Positions 36,678 to 47,251 of a stretch of 64,000 nucleotides of DNA are shown piece after piece (positions within the stretch are counted from its first letter, which is position 1; each line of letters starts with the position of its first letter). The DNA lies in assembly GCF_009299795.1 (NCBI RefSeq), contig NZ_VIGP01000002.1:606898-670897 (forward strand), given 5' to 3'. The translations under genes were made by a program, and so were the position numbers. Under the pieces are notes generated by a model. It saw only the letters and a list, made by a program, of their open reading frames with translations, ran no database searches and was not told the origin of the DNA. The stretch is from Brachybacterium subflavum. Its GTDB lineage: Bacteria > Actinomycetota > Actinomycetes > Actinomycetales > Dermabacteraceae.

Positions 36678-37094
36678 GGGGCCTCTTCCGTGGTCACGTC
36701 TCGTGGTCGTGTCGATGTCGGGGCGCGGTGCGCAGGATGCCGGTGAGTCCGGCGCGGGCGCCGCGCACAGCGCGGGGCGGGTCGCGCGGGGCGGGTCGCG
36801 CGCGGCGGGTCGCGCGCGGCGGGACGCACGGACGCCGCCTCCATCTTCCGCCACGGTGTCCGATTCTGCGAGCGCTCGTGGTGCAGGCGTCATGCGAGGA
36901 CTGTGCAGAAGCTGTGGGGGCGGGCCCCGCGCACTCCTCGGGCGTGCCCCGCACGTGGCCGGACTCGCACGGCCGCGCCCTGATGGACGGGCCGCCGGAC
37001 GGATAGATTGTTCACGCCCGGCACGCGGTGCTCCCACCTCCCCCCTCTCGCCTCGCGCCGCCGCACCGCACTCGTCCCGCCCAGGAAGGCCCCC
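36678..37094. other. Divergent gap between DedA and methionine aminopeptidase genes
   Basis: No gene is visible in these 417 bases. Apart from a GC-rich 14-bp tandem repeat (36779-36820) I see no clear operator or hairpin. It should hold promoters for both flanking genes. Confidence 0.4.
36779..36820 (+). repeat. 14-bp tandem repeat
   Basis: GGGTCGCGCGGGGC (36779-36792) followed by two perfect copies of GGGTCGCGCGCGGC (36793-36820) and a partial GGGACGC. It lies in the intergenic gap upstream of the dedA-type gene. Confidence 0.7.
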
Positions 37095-37880
37095 ATGATC
37101 GAGATCCTCAGCCCCTCCGAGATCACCCGCGCCCGCGCGACGGGGGCGCTCGTCGGCCGCATCCTCCAGACCATGCGCGAGCGCGCCCGGGTGGGCACGA
37201 ACCTGCTGGAGATCGACGAGTGGACGAAGGAGATGATCCTCGAGGCCGGCGCGAAGTCCTGCTACGTCGACTACGCGCCCTCCTTCGGCGACGGCCCCTT
37301 CGGCCACTGGATCTGCACCTCGGTCAACGACGCCGTGCTGCACGGCATGCCCCGAGACCAGGTCCTCGCCGACGGCGACCTGCTCACCCTCGACCTCGCC
37401 GTGATCCTCGACGGCATCGCGTCCGACGCCGCGATCAGCTTCGTGGTCGGCCAGGAGCGCGACCCCGAGGACACCGCCCTCATCGAGACCACCCGGCGGG
37501 CGCTCGCGGCCGGCATCGAGGCCGCCGGCCCGGATGCGCGACTGGGCGACGTCTCGCATGCCATCGGCCAGGTGCTCACGGGCGCCGGGTACCCGATCAA
37601 CATGGACTTCGGCGGCCACGGCATCGGCACCACGATGCACCAGGACCCGCACGTCGCCAACGACGGCCGCCCCGGCCGCGGGCTGCGCCTGCGCCCCGGC
37701 ATGCTGCTCGCGCTCGAGCCCTGGATCATGGTCGACACCGATGAGCTGGTCACCGATCCCGAGGACGGCTGGACCCTGCGCAGCGTGACCGGCGCGCGCA
37801 CCGCCCACACCGAGCACACGATCGCGATCACCGCGGACGGCGCCGAGATCATGACCCTCGCGCCCGGCGCCAGCAGCTGA
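37095..37880 (+). CDS. map: Methionine aminopeptidase, type I
   Basis: A 261-residue enzyme that removes the initiator Met from new proteins. The five metal ligands of the pita-bread fold are visible: Asp in LTLDLAVILDG, Asp in ASDAAISF, His in FGGHGIGTTMH, Glu in LALEPWIMV and Glu in RTAHTEHTIA. The first motif His is in PFGHWICTSVNDAVLHGMP. The ATG at 37095 is chosen since AGGAAGG lies 6 nt before it. It is not next to secY/adk here, so it is probably a second or alternate map copy. The divergent neighbour is DedA. Confidence 0.93.
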   Translation: MIEILSPSEITRARATGALVGRILQTMRERARVGTNLLEIDEWTKEMILEAGAKSCYVDYAPSFGDGPFGHWICTSVNDAVLHGMPRDQVLADGDLLTLDLAVILDGIASDAAISFVVGQERDPEDTALIETTRRALAAGIEAAGPDARLGDVSHAIGQVLTGAGYPINMDFGGHGIGTTMHQDPHVANDGRPGRGLRLRPGMLLALEPWIMVDTDELVTDPEDGWTLRSVTGARTAHTEHTIAITADGAEIMTLAPGASS

Positions 37881-37901
37881 CCTCCGCACGGCGGCGCGCA
37901 C

Positions 37902-37907
37902 TACGCT
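37902..37907 (+). promoter_or_regulatory. Leaderless -10 box of the GH78 gene
   Basis: TACGCT is followed by seven bases and then GTG (37915), the layout of a leaderless transcript. The same hexamer serves nadE at 45782-45787. Confidence 0.5.
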
Positions 37908-37914
37908 GAAGCGC

Positions 37915-40485
37915 GTGATGACGACGCCGTCCCCACCGATCTCCGCACCGACCTCTCCGCCGCCCGCCGAGCACGGCCCCTCTCGCGGTCCCGGCCCCGC
38001 TCACGGCCTCGAGACCCTCCGCCCGAGGATCCCGCTGCCGGACGTGTGGCAGGCCGCCTGGATCACCGCCTCTCCGGGGGTCGCGGATCCGCACGCGGCC
38101 CCGATCTTCCGCCGCGCATGGGACCTGCCCTCTCCCATCGCCCGCGCCACGCTGCACGTCTCCGGGCTCGGCACCGTGCTGGCCTGGGTGAACGGCCACC
38201 CGGCGAGCGAGCAGCGTCTCGCGCCGGGGCTCACGAACGCCGCGGTCGCCGCCCGCGCGGTGAGCTGGGACGTGACCGCGCAGGCGGCGGGGTCGACGCG
38301 GGTCTGCCTCGCCGCGGAGCTCGGACGAGGCTTCTTCGACCTGCACTCGCCCGAGGTCTGGATGTGGTCGGAGGCGCCCTGGCGCGCTTCCCCGCGTCTG
38401 ACCGCCGAGCTCCACGTGACCTGCGAGGACGGAAGCGAGCACGTGCTGCCCACCGACGAGACGTGGCGCTGCGGGACCGGTGGGCTGCGCTTCGACAGCC
38501 TGTACGAGGGCGAGACCTGGGACGAGGCCCTCGAACCCCACGGCTGGCGGGAGCCCGGCTTCGAGGACTCCGAGGACGACGAGGGCACCGGGGACACCGA
38601 GAACTCCGAATGCCCCGGCTCCCACGACACTCACGCCTCCTCGCAGTGGGCTCCCGTCACGGTGCTCGCCCCCGACCCCGCCCCGTCGGCCGCGCTGCCC
38701 CGCCCGCGCGCCGCCCGCGAGATCCCGACCGCCGGGCTGCCGCTGCGCGAGGCGATGGCAGAGCCGATCCTCGGGCAGGAGACCCTGCTGCCGACCTGGA
38801 CGGACCTCGGCGACGGACGCTTCGTCGGCGACCTGGGACGCGTCGTCGCCGGCTGGACGCGTCTCGAGCCGCTCACGGACGAGCGCCTCGAGGTCACCCT
38901 CGTGCACGGCGAGCGCCTCGCGGACGACGGCTCCGTGATCGCCGAGAACGCCTTCATCCCCACCGGCCGCTTCCAGCGCGACGAGGTGGCGCTCGAGGGC
39001 CGCCCCTTCGAGTCCCACCACACCTACAAGGGGTTCCGGTACGTCGAGGTGCGGGGCGCCGTGCCGGGCCGGGACGCGGAGATCCTGGGCCGCGCCGCCT
39101 GGGCCGGCGTGCCGCTCGTCGGCGGCACGGAGAGCTCGGACCCGACCCTCGCGTGGCTCGAGGAGGCCTTCGTCGCGACCGTGCGCGCGAACCTGCACTG
39201 GGTGCTCACGGACACCCCCACCTATGAGAAGAACGGCTGGACGGGCGACGCTCAGGTGGCTCTGCCGGCCCTGCTCACCCGCTTCGACCTGCGACGCTTC
39301 CTCACCAGCTGGCTCGACGACTTCCTGGACGCGCAGCGTGAGGATGGGTCGCTGCCCGTGATCGTGCCGTCGGCCGGATGGGGCTACGGCGACGGCCAAT
39401 GCGCGCCCGCGCCCGAGTGGACGACGCTGTACCCGGTGCTCGTGGACGCGCTCGAGGGCGAGTACGGCCTGGACCTGTGGCCGATCCACGGCGAGGCCGT
39501 CGAGGACTATCTCGACGTCGAGCTGGGACGGCTCGACGCGGACGGCCTCGCGGTCGGGATCCTGGGCGACTACCTCTCCCCCGGGGCCGACGGCCCGCCG
39601 CCCGAGGACGTGCGATTGGAGTCCTCGCTGCTGCTGCACCGGGCGCTGGACGTGATCGCGCGCGCGGGCCGCAGCATCCATCGCGAACGCTATGCGCGCG
39701 CCCGCGACGAGCTCGCCGCCCACGTGCTGCGCGTCTTCTTCGACGCCGAGCGCTCGCTGTTCGCCTCGGCGCCTCTGCATGGGAGCCCCCGCCTCGCCGA
39801 CGGTGACGCGGCTTCTGCCCCGCCGGAATCGCCTGCCCGCTCGGGCCCGGGTGTCCCCACGGACCCGGGTTTCCGTCAGACCCCGCAGATCCTGGCCCTG
39901 GCCTCCGGGATCGTCCCCGCCGGGCACGTCGACGCAGTCCGCGCGCATCTGGTCGAGGACATCCGCGCGCGCGGCGACCACCACGACGCCGGCTGCCTGG
40001 GCATGGCGCACCTGGGCGGCGTGCTCGTGCAGGCGGGTCGCACGGACCTGGCGCTCGCGGTCGCCCGCAATCCCGCGCCGCCCAGCTGGGAGAGCTGGCG
40101 CCTCGCGGGCCACCGCACCCTGCTGGAGATGTGGGTCGAGCCCGTGCGCTCGCGCGCCCACTACTTCATGGGCGCCGGCGTGGACTTCGTGGCCCGCGAC
40201 CTGGTGGGCCTGCACCGGACCGCTCCGGACTGGGCGACGTTCGAGCTGCGGCCCGTCCTCGTCCCTGGGATCGACCGCCTCGCGGTCGAGCATCGCGGGA
40301 TCCGGGCGGGCTGGGTGCAGGGGGCCGACGGGGATCTGTGTGGTGACGCGGATGGGGCCTGCGACCTGGGCATCTCCCGTTCGACGGTCCACCTCACGGT
40401 GCCCGATGGCTCCCGGGCGCTCGTGCATCTGCCGGACGGCCGCCGCCTCGAGGTCGGGCCGGGCGAGCACCGCTGGGAGCTGTGA
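37915..40485 (+). CDS. GH78-family alpha-L-rhamnosidase
   Basis: An 856-residue inverting glycosidase that releases alpha-L-rhamnose from plant glycosides or rhamnosylated polymers. N-terminal beta-sandwich (AAWITASPG, FRRAWDLPSPIARATLHVSG) with the usual KGFRYVEVRG stretch before the barrel. The catalytic (alpha/alpha)6 domain carries DTPTYEKNGWTGDAQ with Glu438, the general-acid region, and the C-terminal SRAHYFMGAGVDF. It has no signal peptide and should be cytoplasmic. The GTG at 37915 is chosen from the leaderless -10; an ATG directly follows at 37918. It is 35 bp from map but on its own promoter. Acidic D/E-rich insert at about residues 217-242. Confidence 0.88.
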   Translation: MMTTPSPPISAPTSPPPAEHGPSRGPGPAHGLETLRPRIPLPDVWQAAWITASPGVADPHAAPIFRRAWDLPSPIARATLHVSGLGTVLAWVNGHPASEQRLAPGLTNAAVAARAVSWDVTAQAAGSTRVCLAAELGRGFFDLHSPEVWMWSEAPWRASPRLTAELHVTCEDGSEHVLPTDETWRCGTGGLRFDSLYEGETWDEALEPHGWREPGFEDSEDDEGTGDTENSECPGSHDTHASSQWAPVTVLAPDPAPSAALPRPRAAREIPTAGLPLREAMAEPILGQETLLPTWTDLGDGRFVGDLGRVVAGWTRLEPLTDERLEVTLVHGERLADDGSVIAENAFIPTGRFQRDEVALEGRPFESHHTYKGFRYVEVRGAVPGRDAEILGRAAWAGVPLVGGTESSDPTLAWLEEAFVATVRANLHWVLTDTPTYEKNGWTGDAQVALPALLTRFDLRRFLTSWLDDFLDAQREDGSLPVIVPSAGWGYGDGQCAPAPEWTTLYPVLVDALEGEYGLDLWPIHGEAVEDYLDVELGRLDADGLAVGILGDYLSPGADGPPPEDVRLESSLLLHRALDVIARAGRSIHRERYARARDELAAHVLRVFFDAERSLFASAPLHGSPRLADGDAASAPPESPARSGPGVPTDPGFRQTPQILALASGIVPAGHVDAVRAHLVEDIRARGDHHDAGCLGMAHLGGVLVQAGRTDLALAVARNPAPPSWESWRLAGHRTLLEMWVEPVRSRAHYFMGAGVDFVARDLVGLHRTAPDWATFELRPVLVPGIDRLAVEHRGIRAGWVQGADGDLCGDADGACDLGISRSTVHLTVPDGSRALVHLPDGRRLEVGPGEHRWEL

Positions 40486-40523
40486 GGAGCGGGCCGCGGC
40501 GGGCGGAGGTCCGCGAACATCCC

Positions 40524-40599
40524 GTGCACTTGGCGTAGCAGGAGGTCGGGTGACGTGTCATATACGAGGTGACCCGACCTATGACTACGCGAAGTGCAC
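40524..40599. repeat. Bipartite hairpin, third example
   Basis: Outer arms GTGCACTTGGCGTAG (40524-40538) and CTACGCGAAGTGCAC (40585-40599) pair with one mismatch. Inner arms AGGTCGGGT (40543-40551) and ACCCGACCT (40572-40580) pair perfectly. As in the 17.4-kb copies, a 4-nt unpaired stretch separates the stems on each side. It lies between the convergent rhamnosidase and zinc-permease genes. Sequence differs from the earlier pair, so only the architecture is shared. The rest of the 244-bp gap looks empty. Confidence 0.7.
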
Positions 40600-40729
40600 A
40601 CACGCACCGGAGACCCCGGAGATCGCGAGGGTGGATGCCTGCGAAGTCCCCCTTCCTCCACCCCTTCCGTCCTCCGCCGTCCGCCTTCCGACCCCAGGGC
40701 CTCGTCCAGTCCCAGGACCGACCGACCCC

Positions 40730-41581
40730 TCACCTGCGGCCGCGCGCCCCGGAGGCCAGGCGGCACACGCCGTAGATCACGAAGGAGATCGTGGTGATGA
40801 AGGGGCTGATGGGCACGGAGCTGCCTGCGGCCAGCAGCACGCCGCCCACGGAGGCGGCGAGCGCGAAGGCGACCGACAGCAGCGTCACCCGCACGGGCGA
40901 GGCGCTCAGGCGCATGGCGGCCGCCGCCGGGGTGACCAGCAGCGAGAGCACGAGCAGTGCGCCGACGATCTGCACGGAGACCGCGACGGCCGCTCCCAGC
41001 AGCACCATGAACACGACCGAGAGCGCGCGCGTGGGCACGCCGCGGGCCTGGGCGGTGACGGGATCGGTGGAGGCGAACAGCAGCGGCCGCCAGATCACCA
41101 GCAGCCCTGCGGCGACGAGCGCGCAGATCACGAGCAGCGAGGTGATCTGCGGGGTGTCGATCGCGACGATCTGCCCGGTGAGCAGGCCGAACTTGTTCGA
41201 GGCGCGTCCGGAGTAGAGGGACAGGCTGAGGATGCCGAGCCCCAGCCCGAAGGGCATGAGCACCGCGGTCGCGGAGTTGCGGTCGCGCGCCCGGGATCCC
41301 AGCACGCCGATCACGAGCGCCGCGAGCATCGAGCCGATGAGCGAGCCGGGCACCACGCCCGCACCGAGCAGCAGCCCCACGGAGGCGCCGGCGAAGGACA
41401 GCTCGCTGATGCCGTGGACGGCGAAGGCCATGTCGCGCATCATCACGAACACGCCGATCAGCCCGCCCACGGCCCCGAGGGCGATGCAGGCGATGATCGT
41501 GTTGCGCAGCAGCGGCAGCAGCTCCGCGTAGTCGGAGAAGTCGACGACCTGGGAGAGGGTCTGGGAGAGCTGGTCGCTCAT
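40730..41581 (-). CDS. Zinc/manganese ABC importer permease
   Basis: A 283-residue permease of the metal ABC-3 family (ZnuB/MntB) with about eight helices. Family stretches: LRNTIIACIALGAVGGLIGV, RDMAFAVHGISELSFAGAS and LLVTPAAAAMRLSASPVRV. The start overlaps the ATPase stop (ATGA). Last gene of a three-gene operon whose promoter has a Zur-like box, so zinc is the likely substrate. Confidence 0.9.
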   Translation of the reverse strand: MSDQLSQTLSQVVDFSDYAELLPLLRNTIIACIALGAVGGLIGVFVMMRDMAFAVHGISELSFAGASVGLLLGAGVVPGSLIGSMLAALVIGVLGSRARDRNSATAVLMPFGLGLGILSLSLYSGRASNKFGLLTGQIVAIDTPQITSLLVICALVAAGLLVIWRPLLFASTDPVTAQARGVPTRALSVVFMVLLGAAVAVSVQIVGALLVLSLLVTPAAAAMRLSASPVRVTLLSVAFALAASVGGVLLAAGSSVPISPFITTISFVIYGVCRLASGARGRR

Positions 41582-42441
41582 CGGGACCCTCCTGCCTGTG
41601 CGTGGTCGTCGGCTGCGCGCGGGGCGAGCACGGCGTCGTCGTCATGGTGCTGGTGGTCGGGGACGCCCGCGACGAGGACGCGGCCGTGCAGGCGCAGCAC
41701 GTCGACCTGGACGCCGTAGAGCTCGCTGAGGACGTCCGAGCGCAGCACCTCGTCGGGTGTGCCGATGCGGAAGCGGGATCCGGCGATGTAGAGGACGCGG
41801 TCCACGATGTCCAGGATCGGGTTCACGTCGTGGGTGACGAAGAGGACGCCCAGGTCGAGGCGGGTGCGGGCGTCGTCGACGAGGCGGGCGACCATCCGCT
41901 GGTGCGGGAGGTCGAGGGAGAGCAGCGGTTCGTCGCACAGCAGCAGGTCGGGGTCGGCCGCGAGGGCCTGCGCGATCCGCAGCCGCTGCTGCTCGCCGCC
42001 GGAGAGGCGGGAGACGGGGGCGTCGGCGTAGCGGCTCGCGCCGACCGCGGCGAGCAGCTCGTCGACCCTCTCGCGGGCCGCACGGCGCGGCAGGGACAGG
42101 CCCCAGCGGTCGCCGTCGAGCCCCAGGCGCACCAGGTCACGGCCGCGCAGGGGGAGCCCGTCGTCGGCCAGGCGCTGCTGCGGCACGAGCCCGATGCGCC
42201 GGCTCCCGCGCCCCACCTCGCGGCCGAGCAGGCGGATGCTGCCCGCGCTCAGCGGTTCGAGGCCGAGGATCGCGCGCAGCAGAGTGGACTTGCCCGAGCC
42301 GTTCGCGCCCAGCACGGCGATGACCTCGCCGCGGCGGACGTCGAGGTCGACGTCCTGCCACAGCACGCGGTCCCCGAAGCGCTTGGTCGCCCCGCGCAGG
42401 GTGAGCAGGGGCGGTGCGGCGGGGTCGTTGCCGTCCGTCAC
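41578..42441 (-). CDS. Zinc/manganese ABC importer ATPase
   Basis: A 287-residue ATPase: Walker A GANGSGKST, signature SRLSGGEQQRLRIAQAL, Walker B DLLLCDEPLLSLD and switch His in VTHDVNP. The GTG start overlaps the binding-protein stop in AAGTGA, so translation is coupled. The C-terminus is rich in His and Asp (PDHQHHDDDAV), which could bind zinc. It powers the adjacent permease. Confidence 0.9.
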   Translation of the reverse strand: MTDGNDPAAPPLLTLRGATKRFGDRVLWQDVDLDVRRGEVIAVLGANGSGKSTLLRAILGLEPLSAGSIRLLGREVGRGSRRIGLVPQQRLADDGLPLRGRDLVRLGLDGDRWGLSLPRRAARERVDELLAAVGASRYADAPVSRLSGGEQQRLRIAQALAADPDLLLCDEPLLSLDLPHQRMVARLVDDARTRLDLGVLFVTHDVNPILDIVDRVLYIAGSRFRIGTPDEVLRSDVLSELYGVQVDVLRLHGRVLVAGVPDHQHHDDDAVLAPRAADDHAQAGGSR

Positions 42442-43400
42442 TTGCCCAGCGCGTCCTCGAGCGCGTCGAGGTTGGAGCTCATCCAGGCGACGTAGTCCTT
42501 GCCGTCGGGCAGGGTCTCGGTGACGCCGACGACGGGCACGTCCGCGTCCTCGGCGGCCTTCTTCACCTGCTCGGTCTGCGGTCCCGCGGTCTGCTCGTTG
42601 TAGGCGAGCAGGTCGACCTCGTGGTCGGCGAACAGGTCGAGGGTCTCCTTGAGCACGGACGCGGAGACGTCGTCGCCCTCCTCGACGGCCTCGCTGAACT
42701 CCTCCGGGGTGCGGTTGGTGAGGCCGACGGCCTCGAGCATGTACAGCGGGACGGGCTCGGTGATGGCGACGCCCTTGCCCTTCGCGCTCGCGGAGAGGTC
42801 CTTCTCGCGGCCCTCGAGGTCCTCGATCGCGCTCGCGAGCTGCTTGCCGTTGGCCTCGAAGTCGGCCTTGCCCTCGGGGTGGGCGCTGCTGAGGGCGCTG
42901 ATGAGCTCGTCGACGACCTTGCGGACGGTCGGGAAGTCGTACCAGACGTGCTCGTTGAGCTCCTCGCCCTTCTGGGCCGTGTAGCCGGAGATGGTGACCG
43001 CGTCGAGCACGGTGGCCGACGAGTTCCCGGCGGAGGAGAGCATGCGCGCGACGAAGTCGTCGTAGCCGCCGCCGTTCTCGAGCACGATCTGGGCCTTCTT
43101 CAGGGCGAGCTGGTTGCGGGTCGAGGCCTCGTACTCGTGGGGGTCGGCCTCCGGGTCGGTGATCAGGGAGGTCACCTCGACGAGGCCCCCGCCGACCTGG
43201 GAGGCGATGTCTCCCCAGACGTTCGTGGAGGCGACGAGCGCGACGGCGGCGCCGCTGCCGCCGCCGTCGGACCCCGATCCCGAGTCGGAGCCGGTTCCGG
43301 AGCCCGAGCCGGAGCCGGAGGCGTTCCCGCTGGAGCAGGCGGCGAGGGTGGTCGCGGCGAGGGCCGACGGCAGGGCGAGGAGCAGGGAGCGACGCTTCAT
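42438..43400 (-). CDS. Zinc/manganese ABC importer substrate-binding lipoprotein
   Basis: A 320-residue cluster A-I (ZnuA/AdcA/TroA) metal-binding lipoprotein. Signal peptide and lipobox LAAC at Cys22 are clear, followed by a 30-residue Ser/Gly/Asp linker. Metal ligands: His in DPHEYEAS, His in LNEHVWYDFPT, and the later Asp in the TLPDGKDYVAWM region. A short rather than long His-rich loop is present. AAGGA precedes the ATG. First gene of the operon, 55 bp from a Zur-like palindrome. Confidence 0.9.
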   Translation of the reverse strand: MKRRSLLLALPSALAATTLAACSSGNASGSGSGSGTGSDSGSGSDGGGSGAAVALVASTNVWGDIASQVGGGLVEVTSLITDPEADPHEYEASTRNQLALKKAQIVLENGGGYDDFVARMLSSAGNSSATVLDAVTISGYTAQKGEELNEHVWYDFPTVRKVVDELISALSSAHPEGKADFEANGKQLASAIEDLEGREKDLSASAKGKGVAITEPVPLYMLEAVGLTNRTPEEFSEAVEEGDDVSASVLKETLDLFADHEVDLLAYNEQTAGPQTEQVKKAAEDADVPVVGVTETLPDGKDYVAWMSSNLDALEDALGK

Positions 43401-43454
43401 GGGGTGTCCTTCTCAGGGGCGAGGGCGGTGCACGCAGCACCGACTGACACGCTT

Positions 43455-43465
43455 ACGATAATCGT
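43455..43465 (-). promoter_or_regulatory. Zur-like box before the zinc importer operon
   Basis: ACGATAATCGT is a perfect 5-1-5 palindrome in an AT-richer patch 55 bp upstream of the binding-protein start, with partly symmetric flanks (GCTT and TCGC). FUR-family Zur boxes have this style of AT-centred dyad. No zur gene is in the window. Confidence 0.55.
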
Positions 43466-43540
43466 TCGCATTAAAGGGTGACGGCGCGGACCGCCGAATG
43501 TGGCGCACAGAACGCGTCGGGCCGCCCGGAAGGCCCGCCG

Positions 43541-45775
<2,235 letters not shown>

Positions 45776-45781
45776 GCGCCC

Positions 45782-45787
45782 AGCGTA
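45782..45787 (-). promoter_or_regulatory. Leaderless -10 box of nadE
   Basis: On the minus strand TACGCT is followed by six bases and the GTG start. This supports the long version of NadE. The rest of the 318-bp divergent gap (45776-46093) shows no other clear element. Confidence 0.5.
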
Positions 45788-46093
45788 CCCAGGCCCCGTG
45801 CCGGGTGCCGCTGCCACCGACCGGCCGGACTGCACGGCCGAGCGGCTCACGCGCGTCCGACCGTCGGCCACCTCGGTCCATCCCTGCACCCACGGATCAC
45901 GGCGGAGGGAGCTCGGCTCACGGCTCACGGGATGCCTGTCCTGGCCCAGCGCCGGACCGCCGGCCCGCCGCTGCCGCAGGACGCGTCCGCCGGGCCTCCT
46001 TCACGCTTCCTCCCCAGCTCCTCCCCTGCTCGTGCCCCCCGTATTCGCAGGATCCCCGTGACGGCGGTCTCCCCACCTGCTTGGATCGAAGGC

Positions 46094-47251
46094 GTGAGCA
46101 CCTCCTTGCCCTCGTTCGAGCCGCCGACCGGCGACTCCCCGCCGTCGACCGACGGCTCCGTGCGTCAGCCGCCGGCCCCCGGCACCATCCCGTCGGGCCC
46201 CGACGGCGCCGTCCCGTCGGTCCACGACCGCCCCCTTACCTCGGATCCCCAGCACCCCACCGCCCCGTCGTCGCGACAGCAGCCGAGCGATGCCTCGGCC
46301 GTCCCGCCGGCGATCATCGCCGCGGGCGTCTCGCGATCCTTCGGCGCAGTGCACGCGGTGCGCGGGCTGAGCTTCTCGGCGCAGGCGGGGTCGGTGACGG
46401 CGCTGGTCGGGCCGAACGGGTGCGGGAAGTCGACGCTCATGCTCATGCTCGCGGCGCTGCTCGCGCCCGACGCCGGCCACATCCGCATCGGCGGCGTCGA
46501 CCCGGCGCAGAACCCGACCGCCGTGAAGGCGATGGTGGGCTGGATGCCCGACCAGTTCGGCGCGTGGGACTCGCTGCGCGTGCGGGAGGTCCTCGAGGTC
46601 ATCGCCTCCTCGTACTTCCTGCCGCGCGAGGTCGCGCGCGAGCGCATCGAGCGCCTGCTGGACGAGCTCGACCTGCGGTCCCTGGCCGAGCAGCGCGCCC
46701 ATGTGCTCTCCCGCGGGCAGAAGCAGCGCCTGGGGCTGGCCCGCGCGCTGATCCACGAGCCGCGCGTGCTGATCCTCGACGAGCCCGCCTCGGGACTCGA
46801 CCCGGCCGCCCGGCGCCGCCTGCGCGACGTGCTGCGCTCGCGTGCGGAGGCCGGGGCATGCGTGCTGATCTCCAGCCACATCCTCTCCGAGCTCGAGGAG
46901 ATGGCCGACGCCGTGGTGCTCATGGACCGCGGCGAGGTCGTGGACTCCGCGAGCCTGCGCGACCTCGCCCACCGCCCCCGCACCTGGCGCATCGAGGCCC
47001 TCTCGGCCGCCGCGCTCGACGCGGCGCTGAGAGCCCTGAACGTCCACCGCATCGAGGTGCGCGAGGGTGAGCGCACCACGAGCGGCCACGCCGAGGCGCT
47101 CATGGCCCTGCCCGATGAGGCGACCGCCGCGCGGCTGCTGCGGGACCTGGTCGCCCAGGACGCGCAGGTCGTCGGCTTCTCCCCCACCACCGGTCGCCTC
47201 GAGGCCGCCTATCTGCGCACCGACGCCGCACGTCGGGAGGGATCCCTGTGA
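46094..47251 (+). CDS. ABC-2 type exporter ATPase
   Basis: A 385-residue ATPase. After about 75 disordered Pro/Ser-rich residues come Walker A GPNGCGKST, the Q-loop region GWMPDQFGAWDSL, signature HVLSRGQKQRLGLARAL, Walker B RVLILDEPASGLD and switch His (ISSHILSE). The CcmA/NatA-like pattern with GWMPD is usual in exporters. GTG 46094 is chosen as start with the weak TTGGAT seven bases before it; the open frame upstream has no ribosome site. The stop overlaps the start of the permease (GTGA), so the two make one transporter of unknown substrate. Confidence 0.82.
   Translation: MSTSLPSFEPPTGDSPPSTDGSVRQPPAPGTIPSGPDGAVPSVHDRPLTSDPQHPTAPSSRQQPSDASAVPPAIIAAGVSRSFGAVHAVRGLSFSAQAGSVTALVGPNGCGKSTLMLMLAALLAPDAGHIRIGGVDPAQNPTAVKAMVGWMPDQFGAWDSLRVREVLEVIASSYFLPREVARERIERLLDELDLRSLAEQRAHVLSRGQKQRLGLARALIHEPRVLILDEPASGLDPAARRRLRDVLRSRAEAGACVLISSHILSELEEMADAVVLMDRGEVVDSASLRDLAHRPRTWRIEALSAAALDAALRALNVHRIEVREGERTTSGHAEALMALPDEATAARLLRDLVAQDAQVVGFSPTTGRLEAAYLRTDAARREGSL

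Noticed and set aside
36779..36820. The 14-bp GC repeat as an operator array
   Set aside because: The units have no dyad symmetry and lie in otherwise low-complexity DNA; a plain tandem repeat is the simpler reading.
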